Assembly: GCA_964556005.1 (NCBI GenBank)
Contig: CAZKUR010000121.1
Location: forward strand, 1 to 9,662
From: CAZKUR01 sp964556005
GTDB lineage: Bacteria > Bacteroidota > Ignavibacteria > Ignavibacteriales > Ignavibacteriaceae
DNA length: 9,662 nucleotides
Reading direction: 5' to 3'
Position 1 is the stretch's first letter. Each line of letters opens with the position of its first letter. The notes beneath the pieces were generated by a model. It did not search any database. It was not told the origin of the DNA and was given only the letters and a program-made list of their open reading frames with translations. Of this stretch, positions 1 to 6,741 are shown piece by piece. A program made the translations under genes and the position numbers.

Positions 1-1
1 T

Positions 2-1279
2 ATGCTCGATCTAAAATTTATCCGCGAAAATCCCGAACTCGTTAAACAGGGAATAAAAAACAAAAACGAAAAAGATAGAGTGGACGAAATTATTTCACTC
101 GATGAAGAACGAAGGAATCTTATCCTGCAATCGGATGAACTTAAACATAAGCGAAAGGAAACATCAGCCAAAATCCCGCAGATGAAAAACGCAGGACAGG
201 ATACTTCGAATATTTTAGCAGAGATGAAAATAGTTTCGGATAATATCACTGAACTTGATTCAAAGCTGGGCAATATTCAAAATGAGCTGGATGATCTTTT
301 GATGTACGTCCCGAATATGCCTCATTCATCTGTCCCGGTCGGGAAAACTGCAGAGGATAATGTTGAGGTAAGGCAATGGCTGCCTGAAGGGTTTTCTTTC
401 GATAAGAATAAAAATTTATTGGACCATATCGAGTTAGGTAAGAAGTTTAACATTTTAGATTTTGAAAGAGGAGCAAAAATATCAGGATCAGGTTTCCCTC
501 TTTATAAAGGTAAAGGTGCAACACTGGAACGTGCGTTGATTAATTTTATGCTGGATTATCATATGCAGAATCACGGTTATACCGAAATATTTCCGCCGTT
601 TTTAGTAAACAGAGATTCGATGAAAGGAACGGGTCAGCTTCCCAAAATGGCTGATGATATGTACACAATAGAAAAAGATGATCTTTTCCCTGTTCCAACA
701 GCCGAAGTCCCAATTACAAATATTTTTCGGAATGAAATAGTAGATGAATCTGAACTGCCGATAAAATATGTCGGTTATACTGCTTGCTTTAGGAGAGAAG
801 CAGGTTCATACGGAAAAGAGTCAAAAGGATTTCTCAGAGTTCACCAATTTAACAAAGTTGAAATGGTAAAGCTTGTTAAACCGGAAAGTTCCTACAACGA
901 ATTGGAAAAAATTGTTAACGATGCGGAAGATATTTTAAAAGCATTGAATATCCCCTACAGAATTTTACTGCTGTGTACAGGCGATTTAAGCTTTTCTGCA
1001 GCAAAGTGTTACGATATTGAGACCTGGTCGCCTGCAGAGCAAAAATGGCTGGAAGCATCTTCATGCAGCAACTTTGAAAATTTCCAGGCAAGAAGGGCAA
1101 ACATAAGGTACAGGAATGCCGAAACTAAAAAGCCTGAATTTCTTCACACACTTAACGGATCCGGTTTGGCTACAAGCAGGCTGATGGTTTCTTTGCTTGA
1201 AAATTATCAGACACCTGAAGGAAAAATTACGGTGCCTGATTTGCTGCAAAAATATACAGGGTTCGAAGTAATAGATTGA
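2..1279 (+). CDS. serS: Seryl-tRNA synthetase (class II)
   Basis: This cytoplasmic enzyme charges tRNA-Ser (and tRNA-Sec where present) with serine, using ATP. The 425-residue product has the usual bacterial length. It begins with the typical MLDLKFIREN opening, which supports the ATG at base 2 as the true start although any ribosome binding site lies outside the window. Residues about 28-100 are charged and heptad-like, matching the long tRNA-binding coiled-coil arm. The catalytic core follows: GTGQLPKM at 209-216, the serine-pocket TAEVP at 233-237, class II motif 2 (FRREAGSYGKESKGF from 263), SSCSNFENFQARR at 353-365, and motif 3 (NGSGLA...R...LLENYQ, 385-403). All key positions look intact. 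No operon partner is visible downstream, because a 325-bp gap follows. Identification is very secure. Confidence 0.98.
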   Translation: MLDLKFIRENPELVKQGIKNKNEKDRVDEIISLDEERRNLILQSDELKHKRKETSAKIPQMKNAGQDTSNILAEMKIVSDNITELDSKLGNIQNELDDLLMYVPNMPHSSVPVGKTAEDNVEVRQWLPEGFSFDKNKNLLDHIELGKKFNILDFERGAKISGSGFPLYKGKGATLERALINFMLDYHMQNHGYTEIFPPFLVNRDSMKGTGQLPKMADDMYTIEKDDLFPVPTAEVPITNIFRNEIVDESELPIKYVGYTACFRREAGSYGKESKGFLRVHQFNKVEMVKLVKPESSYNELEKIVNDAEDILKALNIPYRILLLCTGDLSFSAAKCYDIETWSPAEQKWLEASSCSNFENFQARRANIRYRNAETKKPEFLHTLNGSGLATSRLMVSLLENYQTPEGKITVPDLLQKYTGFEVID

Positions 1280-1302
1280 TGACTACTTGAAGGAATTGAT
1301 CG

Positions 1303-1326
1303 AGGTTGTAAACGTTGAACCTTTTG
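1303..1326 (+). terminator. Possible weak serS terminator hairpin
   Basis: AGGTT at 1303-1307 pairs with AACCT at 1318-1322 around a 10-nt loop that itself contains the self-complementary AACGTT. A short T run (TTTTG) follows. It begins 24 nt after the serS stop codon, where a terminator is expected. The 5-bp stem is short and the T tract is poor, so this is only a candidate. Confidence 0.25.
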
Positions 1327-1566
1327 TAGATTAAATTGATAATATTGTATACGGCAAATATTTATGACAATTTTTTATCCATACCCCGGTTTAATTTTGT
1401 TAAATAAACTGACTTAATTAAGACCTAATTTGCCAAATAATATTCAATTGTATTTATCCATATAGCTGGCAGTATATTATAATTTTCCCTTTCTTCAGAT
1501 TAAATTTTTGGTATTTAAATTTTTTGTGATTATCTTATTTTGAACCTTTAAAGCCTTACCTTATTA

Positions 1567-1597
1567 TTGTAATCTTTAATTAAAAAATCAGTAGATT
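1567..1597 (+). promoter_or_regulatory. Weak promoter candidate before the ABC genes
   Basis: TTGTAA at 1567-1572 and TAGATT at 1592-1597 resemble -35 and -10 boxes with 19-nt spacing. If used, transcription would begin at about base 1604, essentially at the ATG, giving a leaderless or nearly leaderless mRNA. That would fit the lack of a Shine-Dalgarno there. Such words are frequent in AT-rich DNA, so support is weak. Confidence 0.18.
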
Positions 1598-1604
1598 ATC
1601 TTTA

Positions 1605-3353
1605 ATGAAGAACCTTTTCACTTTAGGAAAATATTTTGCAAGGTATAAAAAGAAGCTGATAGCCGGCGTTATTTTTATTCTATTGTCAAATGCAGGGTCA
1701 GTCTATATTCCCCTGCTGGTCAAAGATGCGATTAACGATCTGACCAAATCGGTAATAGTGGTGCAATTAATTAAATATGCCGTGCTGATTGTTGCTGCAT
1801 CTTTATTTGCGGGAATATTCAGATTCTTTATCAGACAGACAATTATAGTTGTTTCCCGTGAGATTGAATTCGATTTGAGATATGATTTTTGGAACCATAT
1901 TCAAAAGCTCCCGTTAAGATATTTCCAAAATAATTCAACAGGGAATATTATGGCTCACGCAACAAACGACATAAATGCAGTGAGATCATACCTCGGCCCC
2001 GCTGTCATGTACTCTACAGATACGGCAATCAGGTTTGTTATTGTAATTTCTTTAATGCTGTCGTTAAATTTTTCATTAACAATATATTCTCTTATTCCGC
2101 TGCCCTTTTTGTCATTCCTGGTATACAAAGTCGGAAAACTTATACACGAAAGATTTACTCTCATCCAGGAACAGTTTGCAACTATGACTACAAAAGCACA
2201 GGAGAATTTTTCCGGCATAAGAGTCATTAAATCTTATGTAAGAGAGCTTAATGAAATTAAGGAATTCGAAAGCATGAACCATGAATATCTCAACCGGAAT
2301 ATGAGCATGGTAAAAATCCAGGCTTTACTGCAGCCTATCCTTTTTTTGATAACGGGAGTTTCTATAATTATTGTAATCTGGGTCGGAGGCATTCAGGTAA
2401 TTAAAGGAACGACAAGCCTGGGTGATATTGCCGCATTTATTGCTTTTCTGGGTATGTTGATCTGGCCGATGATAGCTTTCGGCTGGGTTATAAATATGAT
2501 CCAGCAGGCGGAGGCAAGTATGAAACGATTGAATAAAATATTTGCAGAACCATATGAAATCAGGGATACTGAAATTACCGATAGAAATATAAATCAAGTA
2601 AAAGGCGAAATTGAATTTAAAAATGTTTCTTTCCGTTATAGTGAAAATTTGCCCTCTGTTTTAAAGGATATAAATCTAAAAATTCCGGTAGGTTCAACAG
2701 TTGCCGTTATGGGTTATACAGGTACCGGGAAAACTTCTTTGGTAAATTTAATTCCAAGACTTTACGATATTACCGAAGGACAGCTTTTAATTGACGGAAA
2801 CGATGTAAGAACTATCCCCCTGGAAACTTTAAGACAAAATATCGGCATGGTTCCGCAGGAATCATTTTTATTTTCGGATACAGTTTTGAATAATATTTCT
2901 TACGGATTAAGGGAACCGGATAAAAATAGAATCGAAGAAGTTTCAAAGATTGCACATTTTGATTTAGATGTAGAATCCTTTCCGCACGGATACGATACGA
3001 TTGTGGGTGAACGCGGCATTACGTTTTCAGGCGGGCAAAAACAGCGGGCAAGTCTTGCAAGAGCTTTGGCAATCGATCCGAAAATTTTAATTTTAGATGA
3101 TTCTTTCTCTGCGGTAGATACAAATACCGAGGAAGAAATTCTGAAAAAACTTAAAGTTTTTATGAAGAACAGAACGAGCATAATAATAAGCCACAGGATT
3201 TCAACCGTAAAAGACGCCGATCAAATCATAGTTCTTTCTGAAGGAAGAATTGCTGAAATCGGAACTCACGAAGAGCTTGTTGCATTCGATGGAATCTATG
3301 CAGACCTGCATTACAAACAATTACTCGAAAAAGAACTGGAAGAAATAAAGTAA
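1605..3353 (+). CDS. ABC exporter half-transporter, subunit with degenerate Walker B
   Basis: A 582-residue half-transporter of the exporter (MsbA/MdlA-like) type: an N-terminal six-helix membrane domain fused to a nucleotide-binding domain. Hydrophobic segments lie at about 17-39, 51-76, 133-156, 158-177, 245-266 and 273-295. The ATPase domain shows the A-loop Tyr345, Walker A G370-T377 (GYTGTGKT), Q-loop Gln418, signature FSGGQ at 474-478, Walker B ILILDD at 494-499, D-loop SAVD and H-loop His530. Asp499 replaces the usual catalytic Glu, typical of the degenerate-site subunit in heterodimeric exporters such as E. coli MdlA or TM287. The following gene, 4 nt downstream, supplies the complementary subunit. 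The ATG at 1605 has no clear Shine-Dalgarno, but the protein starts naturally before TM1. Substrate is unknown; lipid or drug export is possible. Confidence 0.93.
   Translation: MKNLFTLGKYFARYKKKLIAGVIFILLSNAGSVYIPLLVKDAINDLTKSVIVVQLIKYAVLIVAASLFAGIFRFFIRQTIIVVSREIEFDLRYDFWNHIQKLPLRYFQNNSTGNIMAHATNDINAVRSYLGPAVMYSTDTAIRFVIVISLMLSLNFSLTIYSLIPLPFLSFLVYKVGKLIHERFTLIQEQFATMTTKAQENFSGIRVIKSYVRELNEIKEFESMNHEYLNRNMSMVKIQALLQPILFLITGVSIIIVIWVGGIQVIKGTTSLGDIAAFIAFLGMLIWPMIAFGWVINMIQQAEASMKRLNKIFAEPYEIRDTEITDRNINQVKGEIEFKNVSFRYSENLPSVLKDINLKIPVGSTVAVMGYTGTGKTSLVNLIPRLYDITEGQLLIDGNDVRTIPLETLRQNIGMVPQESFLFSDTVLNNISYGLREPDKNRIEEVSKIAHFDLDVESFPHGYDTIVGERGITFSGGQKQRASLARALAIDPKILILDDSFSAVDTNTEEEILKKLKVFMKNRTSIIISHRISTVKDADQIIVLSEGRIAEIGTHEELVAFDGIYADLHYKQLLEKELEEIK
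2596..2626 (+). repeat. 31-nt exact repeat, copy 1 (start of NBD)
   Basis: This stretch is identical to 4397-4427 in the next gene. Both copies lie in the same reading frame, at the junction between membrane domain and nucleotide-binding domain, and encode VKGEIEFKNV. The peptide is a conserved ABC-exporter element, but identity at every base over 31 nt is more than the protein constraint requires. Confidence 0.9.
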
Positions 3354-3357
3354 CCTT

Positions 3358-5151
3358 ATGGCTAACGATTATAAAAGTGATGAAGAAGTATTAGGCAAAG
3401 CCTATGATTCGCGTTTAATGAAACGGCTTTTGACTTACGTAAAACCCTACCGAAAGTACGTAATCTCGGCAATTTTACTAAATGTTGTAGTTGCTGCGGT
3501 GCCGGGATTCCGTCCGTTACTTACTGAAATTGCAATCGATAAATACATTGCACATTCCGATTACCACGGCCTTTTTATTATAAGCTTGATTTTGTTCGGC
3601 ACGCTGATTGTCCAATCTGCAATTCAATATTTTATGACTTATTATATGCAGTATCTGGGACAAAGGACAATATTCGATCTCCGAACTCAATTATTCAATC
3701 ATATTCAAAAACTTGCATTAAAATTTTTCGATAAAACACCAATCGGCAGGCTGGTTACGAGAGCAACGAACGATATCGAGGCATTAAATCAATTATTCTC
3801 TTCCGGTATCATAATGGTTTTCAGCGATGTATTTACAATAATCTGGATTCTCGTTTTCATGTTCACGATGGATGTGAAATTATCATTTGTTACTCTTTCT
3901 GTTCTTCCTGTTCTTATCTACGGAACCTTTTTATTTAGAAGAAAAGCGAGGGAAGCTTACAGGGATGTAAGGCTTCATCTTGCAAGACTAAATGCATACA
4001 TGCAGGAACATATTACCGGGATGAATACTGTTCAGATTTTTAATAAAGAAAAGGAAGAAAGGGAAAAATTTTCCAGCATCAATAAAGATTATAAGCAGGC
4101 AAATATAAATGCCATCTTTTATTATGCAATTTTTTATCCAGGTGTTGAACTTCTAAGCTCAGTTGCTATAGGATTAATTATCTGGTACGGCGGCGGCGAA
4201 ATTATTCATAACACTCTTGAGATTGGAGTTTTGATTGCATTCATTCAATATACCGAAATGTTTTTCAGGCCTATAAGGGATCTTTCGGAAAAATATAATA
4301 TTATGCAGACTGCAATGGCATCATCGGAAAGAGTATTCAAGCTTCTTGATAACAAAACTTTCATTCATAATGCCGAAAATCCCGTACATCTCGATAAAGT
4401 AAAAGGCGAAATTGAATTTAAAAATGTCTGGTTCGCCTATAATGGCAACGACTATATTCTTAAAGATATTTCATTCAAAATAAATCCGGGTGAAACGATT
4501 GCCATTGTCGGACATACAGGCGCAGGCAAAACGAGCATTATAAATATTCTAACAAGATTTTATGATATTCAAAAAGGTTCTATTCTTCTCGACGGAATCG
4601 ATACCAGGCAAATAGATAAAAAGGATCTTCGAAAATATATTTCGATAGTTTTACAGGACGTATTTCTTTTTTCGGGCACAGTAAAATCGAACATTAGCAT
4701 GTCGAATGAGCAGATTCCATTCGATAAATTATTAAATGCCGCAAAATTAGTCGGCGCAGATAAGTTCATTTCCGAATTACCGGATAAATACGATGAAATA
4801 GTCAAAGAACGCGGCGCTACCTTAAGCGTGGGACAAAAACAATTAATTTCTTTCGCGAGGGCTTTGGCTTATGACCCGCAAATATTAATTTTGGATGAAG
4901 CAACTTCCAGTGTAGACACGGAAACTGAGATTTTGATTCAAAAAGCAATTGAAAAGCTGCTGATCGGACGCACTTCAATAGTGATTGCACACAGGTTGTC
5001 TACTATACAAAGTGCGGATAAAATAATTGTGTTACACAAAGGTGAAATAAGAGAAACCGGAAATCATCAAGAATTACTTGCAAAAAGAGGAATTTATTAT
5101 AAATTATACCAGTTGCAATATAAAGATCAGGAAATAGTTAAAGCTGTGTAA
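3358..5151 (+). CDS. ABC exporter half-transporter, subunit with intact catalytic Glu
   Basis: A 597-residue exporter half-transporter, partner of the preceding gene. After a roughly 30-residue cytosolic lead come six hydrophobic segments at about 34-55, 70-92, 150-171, 174-194, 255-275 and 284-304. The ATPase domain has A-loop Tyr361, Walker A G385-T392 (GHTGAGKT), Q-loop Gln433, signature LSVGQ at 489-493, Walker B ILILDE with catalytic Glu514, D-loop SSVD and H-loop His545. The second Gly of the LSGGQ signature is Val491. With the first subunit's Asp499 this predicts one degenerate and one competent ATP site, as in MdlA/MdlB-type heterodimers. The start lies 4 nt after the upstream stop, indicating co-transcription and probable translational coupling. 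The exported compound cannot be read from the sequence. Confidence 0.93.
   Translation: MANDYKSDEEVLGKAYDSRLMKRLLTYVKPYRKYVISAILLNVVVAAVPGFRPLLTEIAIDKYIAHSDYHGLFIISLILFGTLIVQSAIQYFMTYYMQYLGQRTIFDLRTQLFNHIQKLALKFFDKTPIGRLVTRATNDIEALNQLFSSGIIMVFSDVFTIIWILVFMFTMDVKLSFVTLSVLPVLIYGTFLFRRKAREAYRDVRLHLARLNAYMQEHITGMNTVQIFNKEKEEREKFSSINKDYKQANINAIFYYAIFYPGVELLSSVAIGLIIWYGGGEIIHNTLEIGVLIAFIQYTEMFFRPIRDLSEKYNIMQTAMASSERVFKLLDNKTFIHNAENPVHLDKVKGEIEFKNVWFAYNGNDYILKDISFKINPGETIAIVGHTGAGKTSIINILTRFYDIQKGSILLDGIDTRQIDKKDLRKYISIVLQDVFLFSGTVKSNISMSNEQIPFDKLLNAAKLVGADKFISELPDKYDEIVKERGATLSVGQKQLISFARALAYDPQILILDEATSSVDTETEILIQKAIEKLLIGRTSIVIAHRLSTIQSADKIIVLHKGEIRETGNHQELLAKRGIYYKLYQLQYKDQEIVKAV
4397..4427 (+). 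repeat. 31-nt exact repeat, copy 2 (start of NBD)
   Basis: Second copy of the element at 2596-2626, in the same frame and the same structural position of the paralogous ABC gene. The two copies start 1801 nt apart in direct orientation. Confidence 0.9.
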
Positions 5152-5177
5152 AAAAATAAAATAAAAGTCTCATAAAA

Positions 5178-5184
5178 AAGGGAG
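5178..5184 (+). promoter_or_regulatory. Shine-Dalgarno of fbp
   Basis: AAGGGAG ends 7 nt before the ATG at 5192 and is the strongest ribosome binding site in the window. It overlaps an 8-bp palindrome, GAGTACTC at 5182-5189. It fixes the fbp start at 5192 rather than the internal Met7. Confidence 0.7.
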
Positions 5185-5191
5185 TACTCTC

Positions 5192-6238
5192 ATGCCGAAC
5201 ACACAATTTATGACCCTCGCCCGTCATATTATTGAAGGGGAAAGAATGCACCCCGGTGCAACAGGTGAATTATCAAAGCTTCTCCACGATTTATCATTAG
5301 CCGCAAAAATAATTTCGCTTGAAGTTAATAAAGCCGGCCTTGTTGATATTATCGGCTTCACCGGAAATCATAATGTTCACGGGGAACAAGTTAAAAAATT
5401 GGATGTCTTCGCTCATGATACAATGATTCAAGCGCTGGATCACGGCGGACACCTGGCGGTTATGGCTTCGGAGGAATCGGAAGATATAGTTCCTATCCCG
5501 ACAAGGTTCAAAGTCGGGAAATATGTTTTGCTTTTCGATCCTTTAGACGGATCATCGAACATCGATGCAAACATCAGCATCGGCACAATATTTTCGATTT
5601 ACAGAAGAGTCTCGCCTGACGGCCAGCCCGGTACAATTGAGGATTGTCTGCAGCCCGGGTATAAGCAAATTGTTGCAGGTTACGTTGTTTACGGTTCAAG
5701 TACAATTTTGGTTTATTCGGCAGGCCATGGAGTACACGGCTTTACTCTCGATCCATCTTTCGGTGAATTTCTTCTTTCTCACCAGGACATTAGGATTCCT
5801 AAAAAAAGCAAAATTTACAGTATCAATGAGGGAAATTACTTATACTGGCATCCCGGGCTGAAGAAATATATCAAATATCTGCAGGAAGAAGACAAAGCTT
5901 CAGAAAGGCCTTACTCTTCCAGATATATCGGTTCAATGGTTGCAGATATTCATAGGAATTTACTTTACGGCGGAATATTTATGTACCCCGCAGATTCCAG
6001 GCATCCTAAAGGTAAGCTGCGTTTAATGTATGAATGTAACCCGATGGCATTTCTTATTGAAGCCGCTGGCGGAAGAGCGACCGACGGCAAAAAGAGAATC
6101 TTAGAGCTTCAACCTCAAGAAATCCACGAACGAACACCTATTTTCATCGGAAGTGAGGAGGATGTAAAACAAGTGGAAGAATTTATGGCAAGAGAGGAAG
6201 TTGCCGAAGAAGTATTAGTTAATAATAAGAAGTCCTAA
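5192..6238 (+). CDS. fbp: Class I fructose-1,6-bisphosphatase
   Basis: This cytosolic enzyme hydrolyses fructose-1,6-bisphosphate to fructose-6-phosphate, the committing step of gluconeogenesis, and depends on divalent metal ions. The 348-residue product fits class I length. Metal-site residues are visible: Glu94-Glu95 (ASEES), then FDPLDGSSNID at 115-125 with Asp116 and Asp119. Substrate-binding elements include RYIGSMVADIHR at 244-255 and the family signature GKLRLMYECNP at 274-284 with Glu281. The N-terminal ATGEL (23-27) and GKY (109-111) match the AMP-binding positions of animal class I enzymes, so allosteric AMP inhibition is plausible. The gene starts 40 nt after the ABC pair with its own good Shine-Dalgarno and is followed by a strong terminator. 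It is thus probably the last gene of that transcript, though no functional link to the exporter is evident. Confidence 0.97.
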   Translation: MPNTQFMTLARHIIEGERMHPGATGELSKLLHDLSLAAKIISLEVNKAGLVDIIGFTGNHNVHGEQVKKLDVFAHDTMIQALDHGGHLAVMASEESEDIVPIPTRFKVGKYVLLFDPLDGSSNIDANISIGTIFSIYRRVSPDGQPGTIEDCLQPGYKQIVAGYVVYGSSTILVYSAGHGVHGFTLDPSFGEFLLSHQDIRIPKKSKIYSINEGNYLYWHPGLKKYIKYLQEEDKASERPYSSRYIGSMVADIHRNLLYGGIFMYPADSRHPKGKLRLMYECNPMAFLIEAAGGRATDGKKRILELQPQEIHERTPIFIGSEEDVKQVEEFMAREEVAEEVLVNNKKS

Positions 6239-6268
6239 TAAATATACTCCTCAAAAATAAAATTCAGC

Positions 6269-6302
6269 GCTGTCACGAATCAATTTGTGACAGCATCTTT
6301 TT
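6269..6302. terminator. Rho-independent terminator, probably bidirectional
   Basis: GCTGTCAC (6269-6276) pairs perfectly with GTGACAGC (6287-6294). The stem can extend inward through a G:T and AAT/ATT pairs. The plus strand then reads ATCTTTTT, a good T tract for ending the fbp transcript. On the minus strand the stem is followed by a T-rich run (TTTTATTTTT) after a few bases, so it can also end the convergent small gene at 6340-6603. Confidence 0.88.
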
Positions 6303-6339
6303 AACCCTATCAAAGTTGAAGATAAACTAAAATTAATTT

Positions 6340-6603
6340 CTACTTAATCTTTTCCAGTTCAGCTTTTATTTTATCTGCTAATTCGGTGGGGGTAATTCCT
6401 TCAATTTTAAGCTTAGCGTTTATAACCGCTATTTCAGGACTGTCCCCTTCCCCTTTCATAAATTTATATAAATTAAAGCCAAGCCGGTTTCTATCATTCA
6501 TTAATGGAATGTACTGGCTTAATTTTTCAATAATCCCGTAAGCCTTCGATTCGAGTGAATCTTTCGGAGATGGCTGCGTAGAAGGTGGAGGTAATGTAGA
6601 CAT
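6340..6603 (-). CDS. Hypothetical small protein, 87 aa
   Basis: I do not recognise this protein. From the ATG at 6603 it is 87 residues; an upstream in-frame TTG at 6618 would add five residues, but the ATG is preferred as the standard start. It opens with a proline/serine-rich segment (STLPPPSTQPSPKD) that is probably disordered. A compact, mostly helical-looking region follows, including DRNRLGFNLYKFMKGEGD, and the protein ends in a lysine-rich helix (ELADKIKAELEKIK). No signal peptide, membrane segment, cysteine pair or DNA-binding motif is visible, so it is likely a soluble cytoplasmic protein. It is convergent with fbp, shares the terminator at 6269-6302, and is divergent from the GT9 gene. 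The non-repetitive, balanced composition and sensible boundaries favour a real gene, but there is no homology evidence available here. Confidence 0.68.
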   Translation of the reverse strand: MSTLPPPSTQPSPKDSLESKAYGIIEKLSQYIPLMNDRNRLGFNLYKFMKGEGDSPEIAVINAKLKIEGITPTELADKIKAELEKIK

Positions 6604-6640
6604 TATTTTTTTGCCCAAATTTTTATTATTAAATATGTAC

Positions 6641-6646
6641 TATAAT
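6641..6646 (+). promoter_or_regulatory. Possible -10 box in the divergent intergenic region
   Basis: An exact TATAAT lies about 95 nt before the GT9 start, inside the 138-bp AT-rich region between the divergent small gene and the GT9 gene. No good -35 box sits 16-18 nt upstream. A second loose candidate is TATGTTTA at 6681-6688, close to the Bacteroidota TAnnTTTG. The region must hold promoters for both directions, but I cannot say which words are used. Confidence 0.2.
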
Positions 6647-6741
6647 TAAAGCGTGAAATAATTGATATGTTAGTTTTTCTTATGTTTATCATTTATTTTT
6701 TATTATCGTAATCAAAATTTATAAAATTTTCGTTTCAAAAA

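Larger units (their letters stand above)
1280..1604. other. Gene-free AT-rich intergenic region (325 bp)
   Basis: I see no convincing coding sequence on either strand here, and no tRNA-like cloverleaf or tandem repeat. It contains the weak hairpin near 1303-1326, a perfect 10-bp palindrome CTTAATTAAG at 1413-1422, and several AT-rich promoter-like words. One is TAATTTTG at 1392-1399, which matches the Bacteroidota -7 consensus TAnnTTTG but has no partner -33 element at the expected distance. It most likely holds the end of the serS transcript and the promoter of the ABC-fbp block. Confidence 0.6.

Noticed and set aside
915..1249. Open frames of about 60 codons on the minus strand inside serS
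   Set aside because: They overlap the conserved catalytic core of serS antisense and have Cys/His/Phe-heavy, unprotein-like composition.
1353..1434. GGCAAAT and ATTTGCC as a 7-bp inverted repeat in the serS-ABC gap
   Set aside because: The arms are short, 68 nt apart and AT-rich, so a chance match is the simplest explanation.
5565..5861. A 98-codon open frame on the plus strand inside fbp
   Set aside because: It lies in another frame of the well-supported fbp gene and shows no recognisable motif.
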